The position numbers and the translations under genes were made by a program. From Azorinus chamasolen (lineage: Eukaryota > Mollusca > Bivalvia > Cardiida > Solecurtidae), in assembly GCA_963576725.1 (NCBI GenBank), contig OY755241.1, positions 53,261,955 through 53,325,954 on the forward strand: a stretch of DNA of 64,000 nt. Reading direction: 5' to 3'. The notes under the pieces are model-generated. The model was not told where the DNA came from. It worked only from the letters and a program-made list of their open reading frames with translations, and did not search any database. Positions 10,357-21,899 of the stretch are shown piece by piece. The stretch's first letter is position 1. Each line of letters begins with the position of its first letter.

Positions 10357-10546
10357 CAGAATACGTGGTTGTGTGGTAGTCGTCTTCAGTAAAATGTTTT
10401 TCACAGACGTACAAGTAGATCGAAGGGGACCATAGTTTGAACTTAGTTTCTGCCCTTCGTATCGCTTGCAGACGTTTCTCGTCTTTCGGAAACTTGTGCT
10501 TTCCTTTATTTGTACAAAATGGCACAACACAAGTAGTTTCAGGCAT
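10357..10546 (-). pseudogene. THAP zinc-finger exon 1 of the DDE transposase
   Basis: The frame begins ATG at 10546 (MPETTCVVPFCTNKG). It shows the C2CH pattern of a THAP DNA-binding domain: C-V-V-P-F-C near residue 6, HKFPKDEKR, a Trp in LWSPS, and VCEKHFTEDDY. It stops at a GTAAGA donor (10351-10356), so Ser-Gly at the exon end joins in phase with exon 2. The THAP domain would bind the transposon ends. This exon is intact, while exon 2 is not. Confidence 0.78.
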
Positions 10547-10559
10547 GATTTAAGTCCTT

Positions 10560-11110
10560 TTATTGACAGATTTTATCACGGTTTTCTTGAGTAAACAATG
10601 CAATGGCGATCGATAAAAACAGAGGATATCCGGTTGTAGGACCTACTCGGTGCGAGCGCCACCTATAATTTTCATTTGGGCAGATAACCTACAAAAGACG
10701 CTCATTCATTGTAATGGGGCTGAGTTGGGTCAGGCACAGATAGCTACTGCAAAATAATTAATTCCAAGTGCAGTGGTTTAACCCTTTCATTGCTGAATAT
10801 TATCAACCATGCATACTGATTACCCTAATAATTGAAAATTTGTTTTCCATAGCAGATTTATTTCTCCAAACTGATTCTGAGGGCAAACAGTCAAGAGCTT
10901 GATCAGAAAACTCCTTCAACTCTAATTTAGATCTACACTGTTTGCAAAAATGCATCTTTGTGTGTCTCGCACTGAACATTTAAATGGAGTTCACACACCT
11001 TTCCTGTTCTATACTTAGTCCAAATCTCAATACCCAATGCATATTCATGAACAAAATATGAAAGGTGGAACATTGTAGCCATTTTAGAGATTAAAGAAAC
11101 AGATCTATTA
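10560..11110. other. No gene recognised
   Basis: This is sequence upstream of the THAP exon. Positions 10780-11100 carry MITE-family flanks (CATTCATTGCTGAATATTA, CCAATGCATATTCATGAACA). No convincing open frame is seen on either strand. Confidence 0.4.
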
Positions 11111-11179
11111 GCATACAGAGCAGACCCTGATCAGACGGCTCCTATTGGAGCCGTCTGGTCTGGGTCTACTCTGTTTGCA
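11111..11179. repeat. Hairpin MITE core (best preserved copy)
   Basis: GACGGCTCC and GGAGCCGTC form a perfect inner stem around TATT, extended outward by CAGAGCAGACC against GGTCTACTCTG. The right flank ends ATGACGGAAAGTGTTAA. Confidence 0.72.
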
Positions 11180-11219
11180 GATGCGTGAAAATGCATTTAC
11201 ATGACGGAAAGTGTTAAGT

Positions 11220-12400
11220 CAGAGAGCGTGGCATTGAGTCCTGCTCTGGCCATAATGACTTTTACAAGAATTCCGTTACATGTATTACAACTGCCAATAA
11301 AATTGTCAAGTAACTATTTCAAGAATGCCCAGCCTTTTTATCATACTTATATGCCCCTTTTATCAGTTTAGTTACTACCATTAGTGCATAATGTGTTACA
11401 GACACATGTATACATTGGTGAAGATTGAGGATTATATATTTATATATGCAAAAGCTGGATCTTGCACCCAATACCAAGCAAAGGCTAGGTTTCTAGTCTA
11501 CTATTCTATACACAACATTATATACTTACTTTCATGTAATTACACGTTCCTGCATAGATACAAAAATAAAATAACAAGTGGGGATCTACTCAGTTATTGT
11601 CATTTTTGTTGATCACTGATGTGCAAAGCAACAATGAATATCCCTCTTTTTCAGCCACTTCATTACCTCATTGTAGGAGTTCATTGTACACAAATGTACA
11701 CAAATGATCTAACTTGTGAAAATTTGAGCAGTTACTGGCATTGACTTCCAAAATGAGGACGACACAAAGGCTAAAAATCAAAGCTTTCAAACAGTTTTCA
11801 AAGACTGTCACATGACTAAATTGTATCATATTCTACCAGTTCTATTATTTATTACTAGAAAATGAAAATGTATTGTCTCATTGTCTTCAATTTCTATCAA
11901 TTATTACAAACAAAATGAAATTTGGTTAAAACAATGTTGTGCTATTGAAATCATAGTGAGCCTTTTCACATTTACTGTAAGGTTTGATTTACATATAACT
12001 AGAACAAATAGTTTTCTATTTCTCTACTCACCAAGCGCAGTTTTGGTATTGATGGAAAACCTTTGGGTCCTTTGTGGGATTCTTAATGGCGATGCCTCTT
12101 ATTAGTATCAATTTTATTTTTACATCCACATGTAGCACAGACTACTGTCAATACGGACCCAAATCCGTATGTTTTCTCTTTTCGTGTTTATGATATTCAG
12201 TTCGTTATTACATTGCATGCAATGATGAAGTTGTTTCATGATGTGATCCAGCTCCACTATCCGCAGTCCAGATATCACAGAATGTGTATCACGTACCTCC
12301 TCTTCAGCCCCAACATTTATCGGCCCGCTAAAAGCTACGTCGGACTGAAAAACAGTATCCGAGAAAGATCTTTCTTCCTGAGTTTCTTTTTCTGTATCTA
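11220..12400. other. No gene recognised
   Basis: AT-rich sequence with only short open frames without recognisable domains. A small direct repeat, TGTACACAAA, occurs near 11687-11706. Confidence 0.4.
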
Positions 12401-12911
12401 TTCAATGGAAAAGTAGTAAAGTCAAGCACGCAAAGCCACATACAAGACGCAACCACCACCAAAACACCGATAGATAGCATGACACACATAACCACACACC
12501 CAAACGCACACTCACACACGAGATGAACACAGAAAACAACAAAAGACACACAAGAACCTGAGACAAATGTTCCACACATGAACAAAATCACAAGCACCAA
12601 GACGCAAGGCAAACAGAAGGGTGACAAAGAGAGTACCGCCTTGGCACGGTCAGTAGCAAAAACACCACTGGGGGTTTAAACCGGTTTACGGACGTCCTAA
12701 CCTCACACTTCTCTCAAAGTCATCCTAGCTTTACAAATAGTATAAATAAAGGTATCCCCGCTGGACTTACCCACAACATAGACGACGGTGAACACAGAAC
12801 ATGTAAAACATAGCAAAATAACTGTGACAATCCGTCAAATATGTACTCAATCACTTTGCTGAAGTCAGGGCACCTGCAGGTAAGCCGTTAAGGGCACGAC
12901 AGGGAAAAAGT

Positions 12912-12974
12912 AATACATGAATCTGGTAAGCTCATCCTGTATCCAAGTTTAAGAGTATACCATCATAGAGTATT
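12912..12974 (-). promoter_or_regulatory. SECIS-like element of Naiad copy B
   Basis: On the minus strand, starting at the TAA stop: helix I AATAC/GTATT; core ATGA opposite AGAT; helix II GGTA/TACC and CTCTT/ATGAG (one mismatch); unpaired AAA; apical ministem CTTG/CAGG with loop GATA. It is 63 nt long like the copies C and D elements. AATAC/GTATT replaces AGTAC/GTACT, a compensatory change. Confidence 0.72.
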
Positions 12975-15275
12975 ACCCTCGGCCTGTCATCGCGCAAGCA
13001 AAGAGGGAAGCGTAGCTACCGACTGTAAAAGGGTCGATAACCAAACATGCAGTGCGTTGCAATATAATAGGATCATAATCTTTCTTTTTAAATGTTTTAA
13101 TGCGTTTAATAAACAAATCATGAAAATGGATATGACCCCGAATTTTCCTAAGTTTGTAGATAACACCCCCATAAAAGTCTGGTTGAGAAATGCCTTGTTG
13201 CAGTAACGTCCGTAGATTGCAATTATATTTACTAATCAGTGGTAAATTTCGATAATAAAATTTAGAAAAAGTTTTCCGAAGTTTGTGATATCTGTAACCT
13301 TGCTTAAGAAGTTTATCAGTTATAACTAAATTACGTCTGTTAAAATCTTCAAGCAAAGAACAGGCTCGGGCAAACCGAATAAGTTGAGAAATATAAACCC
13401 CACAAGATGTAGAACGTGGCACATCTCCATCTAGAAAAGGATAATTAACAATTTTAAAATTAAAACCTTCTCTTTAATCGTATATCTTGGACGAAACTTT
13501 ATCATTTGTAATTGAAAGATTCAAATCTAAAAATGAAGCTATAATGTCAGATTGATTCGCTTTGTTTAAAGACGGTTCTTTTGGGTAAATTGAAGAAATC
13601 ATAGTATCAAAATAAGGATTATCTAAATTCAAAATATCGTCTAAATAAGTTTTATTAAAAGCATTAACAATATCGGTCTGTGTACCAGGTGTTAAGCTAA
13701 GCATAAAATCCCTCTCATAGCAATACAAAAAAAATCTGCAACAAGAGGGGCACAATTTGTACCCATGGGTATACCAACAACTTGACGATATATGGTATCC
13801 CCATAACGCACAAATATATTATCTAAAAGAAAGGTAAGAGATCTACAAACATCAAGGCAAGTCCACGTTGTGTAATGTTCAACTTCTGAATGCGAAAAGA
13901 ATGAACGTTGAACATTACAAGCAATGAACATTTTGTTTTCTCTGGCAAAGGTTTTTTCTATTAATTTAATAAGTTTATCCTTTATAAGATGGTGCGGTAG
14001 AGTAGTATAGAGTGTAGATAAATCATAAGAGCTCAGTAAAGAAATGTTATACTGTTCATTTTCAAGTTTTGTTAAAACATCATTTGAATTTTTTATGGAC
14101 CAAAAAACATTAATACCAGAATTTTCATATATTTTATCACAGTAGCGTTTTACATGTTCTTTGATCGTAGTAAGACAGGACGTCAAAAGTATAGATAATT
14201 TAGTAGTGGTACAACAGCTAGAGTTGGCAATAAAACGCGCCTTATAAGGGTTGTTATGTAGTTTCGGAATCCAGTACAAAGTAGAACTTTATGTTGTTTT
14301 ATGTTAGGACCAGACCAGACAGATTATTGAACATTTTTACATGTTCCGAGACTTATCTTTTTCAGGTGTTTGAACTGTTATATAAGTTTTTGAATCAATT
14401 AGCTCCTTCTTTAAAACATCAACATAATACAATCTTCAAATAATGATTACATTATTTGATGCCTTGTCAGCAGGAACAAGAACATAATTTGAATGAGAAT
14501 TAGAAATGTTTTTCTTCAAATAGCGAAATGTAACTCTAGGTCGAGGTGGTAAAAGATGGTAATTTGATTTGTAAAAAGTAATACGCGTATCAATAATATC
14601 GAAAATATATTTCTTCCAATCTGAAAGGGCATTAACATCAGCATGTTCTCGTCGACACCATTTGATGCAGGATTCTTGAATAGCTTCCGCAATATGAGTT
14701 CGACAAGCGTCAAAATCAATAAGGGAAGGTGATCTATATTTAGGTCCTTTAGTTAGGAGGGTCCTGAGACGTTTATCCTTAATGATATCAACATTACCAG
14801 TAATGACATGACCAACTGGTTTATAGCAAAAGTCAGAGACAATTTTATTGTAGTTAAAAATAAAATTTCTAATAGGTTTATTATATTTATAACAGATGAT
14901 AGGTGATTCAGAGTTGATGAAATATTTGGGAATAGTATCGATTACATTCTTATCACGAAATATACTTTTAATATCAATAAAATCGATACCTTTATTTATG
15001 AACTGAAGTTTCAGAAAATGTCTTTTATGTTCAGATTCTTTATCAATACGTGGACAAAGAACATGCTGTGTGTAACTTTGTATAAGTGAGGCAGTATTAA
15101 TTAAGGGATCTGTACGCATATAGATTTTATCAGCCTCTTCGTCTACGGACTTGAGACAGGAAAAGGGTAAAGACAATAAACAAACAAGAGTCGTCACGGG
15201 TGACAAATGCCCCCAAAGTGTTTGACACCGAAATGCATTTTGGCGGAAAAACAATACAATGTAATGCAGGTGTAA
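12973..15275 (-). pseudogene. Naiad copy B linker and reverse transcriptase (frameshifted)
   Basis: The part 15275-14436 encodes the linker and the region upstream of the RT (ADKIYMRTDPLINTASLIQS to VPADKASNNVIII) and ends in TGA at 14436-14438. After that TGA the same frame continues RLYYVDVLKKEL, as in copy C, so the TGA is probably a selenocysteine codon and not decay. Beyond it, frameshifts and stops occur near 14290-14370, in the RT motif-B region near 13735, and a TAA replaces a Lys codon at about 13473. RT motifs YDLSTLYT and GIPMGTNCAPLVADF are recognisable, and the YLDD motif survives as TYLDD. Relative to copy C the U-x-C linker segment is deleted (VSDFCYKP directly). Inactive. Confidence 0.8.
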
Positions 15276-15299
15276 CATGAAATTTTGATGCTGTTAAAA

Positions 15300-15560
15300 A
15301 TGACACAGGAGTCAGTTCTTAACATTAGAAACAGAACCTTTGACGATTATGATAGCTAAGAAAAGAGACAAGGGTCAAAACTTAGTTTAAAAGGACCCTG
15401 GGTTGATTGTCAACGTTAAAAACAGATCCTGGGTAAATTCTTAACGTTTAAAAAAAAGACACGGGGTCAAATTTCAATATTAAAAAACATGCTGTTGATT
15501 GTTACTGTTAAGTTGATTCTTAATGTTTAAGAAAGACCCTATGTCGATCCTTAACGTTAA
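15300..15560. repeat. Degenerate short tandem repeats (GACCCTGGGTTGATTGTCAACGTTAAAA-like)
   Basis: About six loose copies of a 35-40 bp motif containing GACCCTGGGT and TTAACGTTAAAA lie between Naiad B and the next element. No coding signal. Confidence 0.5.
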
Positions 15561-17455
15561 CAAGAGGGCCAGAATGGCCCTGAAGCGCTCACCAGACAAC
15601 TACAGGAGAAAATTTTCAGTTTTCACTATATGTTTCTATAGAAAACTAGCCGGCCCTTGGGCGGGCCAATTTTGACCCCAGGAGAATAATTTAGAAAAAC
15701 TTGAAGGGGACCTGAACATGATGCTATGAGCCAAATATGAAAGCTGAGATTAACCTTCCAGTTTCAGCGAAGAAGATTTTCAAAGTTTTCCGAATATGTT
15801 TCTATTGAAAACTGCCCACCCCTGTGGCAGGGCCAATTTTGACCACAGGGCCATAATTTATATAACTTTTGTAGAGGACCTGAACATGATGCTCTGTGCC
15901 AACTATGAAAGCTGAGAGCCTTCCAGTTTCAGAGAAGATTTTCAAAGATTTCACTATTTGTTTCTATTGAAAACTGTCCACCCCTGGGGCGGGGCCAATT
16001 TTGACCCCGAAACCATAATTTATATAACTTTTGTAGACGACCCCAACATGATGCTATGTGCCAAATATGAAAGCTGAGAGCCTTCAAGTTTCAGAAAAGA
16101 AGATTTTCAAAGATTTCACTGTTTCTATTGAAAACTGCCCACCCCTGGGGCGGGGCCAATTTTGACCCTGGGGCCATAATTTATATAACTTTTGTAGAGG
16201 ACCTGAATATGATGCTATGTGCCAAATATGAAAGCTGAGAGCCTTCCAGTTTCAGAGGAGAAGATTTTCAAAGATTTCACTATTTGTTTCTATTGAAAAC
16301 TTCCCACCCCTGGGGCGGGGCCAATTTTGACCCCGGGACCATAATTTATAAGACTTGTAGAGGACCTGAATATGATGCTATGTGCCAAATATGAAAGCTG
16401 AAAACCTTCCAGTTTCAGAGGAAAAGATTTTCAAAGATTTCACTATTTGTTTCTATTGAAAACTTCCCACCCCTGGGGCGGGGCCAATTTTGACCCCGGG
16501 GCCATAATTTATACAACTTTTGTAGAGGACCTGAACATGATGCTATGTGCCAAATATGAAAGCTGAGAGCCTTCCAGATTCAGAGAAGATTTTCAAGGAT
16601 TTCACTATTTGTTTCTATTGAAAACTGCCCACCCCTGGGGTGGGGCCAATTTTGACCCTGGGGCCATAAATAATATAACTTATGTAGAGGACCTGAACAT
16701 GATGCTATGTGCCAAATATGAAAGCTGAGAACCTTCCAGTTTCAGGAGATGATTTTCAAAGATTTCACTATTTGTTTCTATTGAAAACTGCCCACCCCTG
16801 GGGCGGGGCCAATATTTATATAACTTTTGTAGAGGACCATAACATGATGCTATGTGCCAAATATGAAAGCTGAGAGTCTTCCAGTTTCAGAGAAGAAGAT
16901 TTCACTATTTGTTTCTTTTGAAAACTGCCCATCCCTGGGGCGGGGCCGATTTTGACCCCGGGGCCATAATTTATATAGCTTTTGTAGAGGACCTGAACAT
17001 GATGCTATGTGCTAAATATGAAAGCTGAGAACCTTCCAGTTTCAGAGAAGATTTTCAGGGATTTCACTATTTGTTTCTATTGAAAACTGCCCACCCCTGG
17101 GGCGGGGCCAATTTTGACCCCAGGGACATAATTTATATAACTTTTGTAGAGGACCTGAACATGATGTTATGTGCCAATTATGAAAGCTGAGAACCTTCTG
17201 GTTTCAGAGAAGATTTTCAAAATTTTACTATGTTTCTATTGAAAATTTCCCACGCCTGGGGCGGGGTAAATTTTGACCCCAGGGCCATAATTTATATAAC
17301 TTTTGTAGAGGACCGGAATAGGACCGGAATATGATGCTATGTGCCAAAGATGAAAGTTGAGATCTCTGTAGATTCAGGAGAAGATTTTTAAAGGTTCAAA
17401 TTGTCGACGACGGACGACGAACGACGCACGCCGACGGACAACGGGCGATCACATG
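15561..17455 (+). repeat. Hairpin-started element with about eleven tandem units of about 162 bp
   Basis: It starts AACAAGAGGGCCAGAATGGCCC, of which AGGGCC/GGCCCT is a short stem. Units contain GGGGCCAATTTTGACCCC, TTTGTAGAGGACCTGAACAT, GATGCTATGTGCCAAATATG and TTTCTATTGAAAACTGCCCA. The right side ends in GACGACGGACGACGAACGAC and then a new copy starts at 17457. Short open frames here are shadows. Confidence 0.78.
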
Positions 17456-17927
17456 CTAAACAAGAGGGCCAGAATGGCCCTGACATCGCTCACCAGACAA
17501 TCAGAGGAGAAGATTTTCAAAGTTTTCACTATTATGTTTCTATAGAAAACTAGCCAGCCCTGAGGTGTGCCAATTTTGACCCCAAGGGCATAATTTATAT
17601 AGCTTTTGTAGAGGACCTCAAGTGAATAGAAATTAAAGAAAAATGTAAATGTAAACATATTATAACAATGTAAATCTAAAGAAGGTCATATAAAAAAGTA
17701 TGTATAGCATCTCCCTGGGCAAAATGGTTGAATTTCAGAAAGAATAAATTAATTTATACGTATGTTCAAAATTTCAGATATTTTCATTATACCTTCTACA
17801 TGAGTTCATATTATTATTCATATCTTAACTTATTTTTAACCCTTCCCCTGTTCGATGTTTATTCAAAATTTCAATATCTACTGAATATTCATGGACAAAA
17901 TAGTTATAATGAAAAATAGAAAGTGTA

Positions 17928-18040
17928 GCCATTTTAGAAAGTAATGAAAAACATCTTTCAAATTCCATTAACAAACAGAGTAGGCCATTTTAGAAAGTAA
18001 TGAAAAACATCTTTCAAATTCCATTAACAAACAGAGTAGG
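17928..18040. repeat. 56-bp direct tandem duplication
   Basis: GCCATTTTAGAAAGTAATGA to CAAACAGAGTAG occurs at 17928-17983 and again from 17984 with no visible difference, so it is probably a very recent slip or unequal exchange. Confidence 0.85.
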
Positions 18041-18094
18041 CCCTAATCAGACAGCTGCTAAAGGAGCCGCCTGATCTGGGTCTGCTCTGCTTGC
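18028..18094. repeat. Hairpin MITE core
   Basis: CAAACAGAGTAGGCCCTAAT pairs with the arm ending TGGGTCTGCTCTGCTTGC. The right terminus is GAGGGAAAGGGTTAA at about 18120-18134. Confidence 0.62.
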
Positions 18095-18213
18095 AAATGC
18101 ATGAAAAGGCATTTATATGAGGGAAAGGGTTAAGTAAACATATTATAAGTACATTGTATATTGTACACAAAATGGAAATAATTTAATGCAATTTGCACTA
18201 TATAATATCATAA

Positions 18214-18280
18214 GTAAACAGAGCAGACTGATCATATGGCTACTAAATGAGCCATCTAATCTGGGTCTACTCTGTTTGCA
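18214..18280. repeat. Hairpin MITE core
   Basis: TAAACAGAGCAGACTGATCA pairs with TCTAATCTGGGTCTACTCTG around GGCTACTAAATGAGCC. The right terminus is GGAGTAAAGGGTTAA. Confidence 0.62.
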
Positions 18281-18419
18281 ATGGTGTAGAAATGCATAAT
18301 TATGGAGTAAAGGGTTAATTGTGCAATAGGCCAGATCTAAAAATATCAGTTGTCTACCCAGAAGGGAGGCAATCCAGTTATCAAAAGTGCAAAGGGAGAC
18401 CTAGCACAGTTTGGATTCT

Positions 18420-19105
18420 GATCTGATGCATATGTAACTTCAAGTTACATATGTGTCAGATTAGAATCCAATATTGTACTTCATAATTGTTTTGTACAAG
18501 AGAGTTTTAAATTGTAAGATTGACATGTATTAAAAAACAATGTGAACAATCTAAGACAAGCAGACAACAATTCTGAAGCAGACATATAATACTGATAAAG
18601 AATGCTACAGCATAGAACACTTGACTTGTATTCAGCTGAACTTCACAAAGATATACTGATAAGACTATATTGATATCTGAGAGCTTAATGCAGGACATAG
18701 ATATGCAAAGAGCATTTTGAGAATTATCCACTTAGTTTTCTCAATCTAAAATGCGTGTTTGTTATTTATTTGGCTAAACACAATTTCTACTCTACTGATC
18801 AGACTAAGGGTAAAACTTGCACAAACACTGAAACTGGCTATACTATGACATTTTCGTGTCCGCTCCATATCTTCTAAAGCCTTTGAAGGATTTTCATAAA
18901 AGTTTAATTAAATGTTAGCTAAATTGAGACGATGTGCAGAACACATGTGGCAGTCATGTCGGCTCAAGGTCAAGGTCACATTTGAAGATCAAGTGTTCGT
19001 ACCTTCAATTTCCATTATAGTTTCGTTATCTCCTATACCCCTTGAAGGATTTTCAAGAAACTTGCCTCAAATGTTAACCACGTTGAGACAATGTGCAGAA
19101 CACCA
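18420..19105. other. No gene recognised; two loose units of a 170-bp repeat at its end
   Basis: Around 18865-19105 the motifs CTTGAAGGATTTTCA and TTGAGACAATGTGCAGAACAC or near copies occur twice, separated by CGGCTCAAGGTCAAGGTCAC. A GTAACTTCAAGTTAC inverted repeat lies near 18433. Confidence 0.45.
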
Positions 19106-19107
19106 AG

Positions 19108-20303
19108 GGAAAGCCGAAGTCCTTGATGGTGAATGGGGTCAAGAATCTTCAGGTAAGACTTTCTAGCTGATCCATATACAATGCTTCCATAGTCCAGTTT
19201 AGAGCGAATTAATGATCGGTAAAGGCGCAGCAGCACTTTCCGATCAGCTCCCCAGTCAGTGTGAGCTAAAACTCGAAGAAGATTAAGAGATTTAAGACAT
19301 TTTGTTTTCAAATGCTTAATATGAGGTATAAATGTTAACTTTTTGTCAAATATAAGTCCTAAAAATTTGGCTTGATCAACCACAGGGATTTGAATATTAT
19401 TAAGATTTAAAACGGGGTCTTGGTGACAATTTCGTAACTGACAGAAATGAACACATTGCGTTTTTGACGTTGAAAATTTAAAGCCATTCTCATTATTCCA
19501 TGGTTTGTTGAGACATTGTTGAAGTTGTCTTTCAATAGTATGCATATTTTTGGTGCGATAACATATTAAAAAATCATCTACATACAAAGAACAGTCAACA
19601 CCTGAATTTAAACATTTGACAATATTATTAATTTTTAAACCAAATAAAGTTACTGATAAAATGCTTCCTTGAGGGACACCCTCCTCCTGCTGTTGTGTGT
19701 CAGAGAGTGTCGACCCAACTCGCACTTTAAAATTTCTGTCAGAAAGGAAATCCGCAATAAAAGTAGGTAGTCTACCTTTCAGACCTAGATCTTTCATAAT
19801 TCCGTACTTCCATGTTGTATCGTAGGCTTTTTCCATATAAAAAAAATACTGCAACAAGATGTTCTTTTTTAATAAAAGCATCACGAATAAATGATTCTAA
19901 ACGGACAAGATGATCGTTTGTACTACGCTGATTTCTAAAACCACTTTGAAAGTTATTTATAAGATTGTTAGATTCCAGAAACCAAACAAGACATGTATTA
20001 ATCATTCTTTCAAGTGTCTTACAGACACCACTAGTAAGAGCGATAGGGCGATAATTAGTAGGATTAGATGCATCCTTACCTGGCTTTGCAACAGGGACAA
20101 CAATGGCCTCCTTCCATGAAGGTGGAAGAACACCAGAATCCCAGATATGGTTAAAAATTGATAAAAGTGCTTGCAAAGATACATCGGGTAAATGTTTTAA
20201 AAGCTGATAATGTATGTCGTCTGGTCCTGTAGCAGTATCAGTTGACTTGCTCAAAGAATCCCTGAGCTCTAATAAAGAGAACGGTTTGTTATAATTTTCA
20301 TAA
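19108..20303 (-). pseudogene. LINE reverse transcriptase fragment (copy 2)
   Basis: Two overlapping frames together give an RT domain: NYNKPFSLLEL, TGPDDIHYQLLKHLP, PVAKPGKDASNPTNYRPIAL, then after a frameshift near 19835 EKAYDTTWKYG, GVPQGSILSVTLF, SLYVDDFLICYR and FLGLIFDKKLTF. At the frameshift the catalytic Asp of motif A, present as FFDMEKAYDT in copy 3, is lost in an extended T run. Endonuclease and RNase H parts are missing from this copy. The fragment is truncated both ways: beyond 20303 the protein no longer matches copy 3, and below 19108 it enters the 170-bp repeat. The clade is probably I/Nimb-like within the jockey group. The exact clade is an inference. Confidence 0.8.
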
Positions 20304-20399
20304 TATTTCCTATATTCAAGCAAATGGTAGCATAAATCAGACTGAATGTAGAACAGAAAGCTCTTTGTTAAGCTCTGTTTGTTTTTTTCACACACTTAA

Positions 20400-20582
20400 A
20401 TAAGCATTCTGCTTTACTTTCAGTCTACTGTAAGCAACAACCTGTCGGCATTGCTGAAAACAATCTATAGGGGAGGGGGGGGTTAAACTCAAGCAAAACC
20501 ATATAAAAACATAATATATTAACTCAAGCAAAACCATTTAAAAACATAATATATTTATTGAGAGTATCTAATCGTATTTTAC
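20400..20582. repeat. Short direct repeat AACTCAAGCAAAACCAT...CATAATATATT
   Basis: A unit of about 37 bp is present twice (about 20483-20519 and 20521-20557), preceded by a G-rich run (GGGGAGGGGGGG). Confidence 0.6.
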
Positions 20583-21035
20583 AGGTGACATTGAAGATAG
20601 CATCTACCATTCGAAGTCACTCAAGATGTTTCGTCTGTAAACGACCCGGGCCGAAGCTGGTCAACTTGTCAGCAGAGAGCCGTTGCTGTTCTTTCAATGA
20701 GCACAATATCCTGATACCTTCAGGTGCCAGATGCTGTCCAGTTCACGTCAGTGAGGGGTCACTCTTGGCGACAGCTGTTAGCACTATACAAACGGTTACA
20801 GACAAATCACATTCTTAGTCATACTGCAATCAACGATCTTCTTCAAAAATGCGAAATGCCTGCCTCACGCAGAACAAGTCACTGAACTTTGACTCCCTTA
20901 ATGACTCTGACTACGCATCACTCACTGGACTTACTCGTCAACAGTTTGATGACGTATGCATGCACCTGATCGACAAAGTTAAGAACACACCAAATAGATC
21001 TTCAAGAACAAGTATCTTCCACAAACATGTTGTAA
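20583..21035 (+). pseudogene. DDE-transposon protein N-terminal fragment (cysteine domain plus helical segment)
   Basis: A TTTTACAG acceptor precedes 20584. The first frame encodes RCFVCKRPGPKL, IPSGARCCPVHV, a Cys-rich module typical of the N-terminus of an invertebrate Harbinger-like DDE family. After a frameshift near 20815-20850 the segment DSDYASLTGLTRQQFDDV and RSSRTSI follows, which in that family precedes the catalytic domain. The DDE domain itself is absent. Family placement is from memory of protein patterns, not from a search. Confidence 0.55.
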
Positions 21036-21039
21036 TGAA

Positions 21040-21890
21040 GTAATGCTCAATAATTTATGAAAAATGTGATTTTAGAGGAGTACCATGGCAACATGACTTT
21101 TATTTTCGAGAAAAAAAATATTGTTTTCTTTCTTTATCGACCACCAACATGTAACTGTGGTATTATTGGTGAGTTCTCAAATGGGGCCAATTTCACCCCT
21201 TAGTGAACCTAGTCCTTTGTTTGGTAGTTTTATTTCGTAAATAAAGGGCCATAACTAAAATAAAATTATATCAAGTGTTGTGAATCTGTTGTAAGGGCGT
21301 TCTCTTCAATGACATATATCACCTATGAAGTTTCATGTTGATACCACTTATACCTTTTGCGTTATGAGCTACATTATAGGTTTTGCATGCTGACGTCTAT
21401 TATGGCTATTACACCGGTGTTCTAATAACCCAGTGATCATAATAGCTAGCATTTTTTCCAATGTGTTGAAATGAGCAATCCTCCAAATCTACAGGAAAGT
21501 GCAAAGTCACTGTTCTAGCCAGTTTGATTGAAGCAGATTTCACTGTATTTCTAACTTGTCTCAATTCTGCTGGTGAAAAGGTCACATTTCAGTAACTAAA
21601 AGTTTCCAGCTACAAAGAACAGAATTTCCAGATACAAAGCACAAACAACCAATTTAATTTTAGACATTATCACATAAGTGTACACAATTGCAAGTGCAAA
21701 TCAAAATAATTTGCAGTATCACAATAGTACAGCTAAGGATGTGGATGTTCTTAGCAAAAGAAACTGTTTTTGTACTCGGACAATCTCAGACTTATGATTT
21801 GTTTTTTTACTTGTATCTGGACTTTCATCAGCAGAAAGTCTTTGAGGTCACTGAATGCCATTGTCTGTCATTCTTTGTTGACTTGTGTGA
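21040..21890. other. No gene recognised; interspersed-repeat-like sequence
   Basis: Positions 21060-21420 carry AAATGGGGCCAATTTCACCC and AAGGGCCATAACTAAAAT, wording like other mollusc repeats. No supported exon. Confidence 0.4.
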
Positions 21891-21899
21891 AGTGGATTG

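Larger units (their letters stand above)
12406..15275 (-). mobile_element. Naiad-type Penelope-like element, copy B (5'-truncated, decayed)
   Basis: The 3' terminus (minus strand) ends CTACTTTTCCA at 12406, as in copy A. The coding region reads from about 15275 down to TAA at 12973, followed by a complete SECIS-like element. The GIY-YIG endonuclease is absent. The left flank (5' side) beyond 15275 turns into unrelated short repeats. Confidence 0.75.
17457..18420 (+). repeat. Composite interspersed repeat (plus copy of the 50.6-52.9 kb repeat)
   Basis: It starts AACAAGAGGGCCAGAATGGC, runs through one partial 162-bp unit, then unique-looking sequence with CAGAAAGAATAAATTAATTT, CAAAATTTCAGATATTTTCA, two hairpin MITEs, and ends with CCAGAAGGGAGGCAATCCAG. 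The same blocks occur in reverse order and orientation at 50600-52875. Confidence 0.65.

Noticed and set aside
15561..17455. CRISPR-like array
   Set aside because: The units are contiguous, of about 162 bp, without unique spacers, and the surroundings are clearly eukaryotic.
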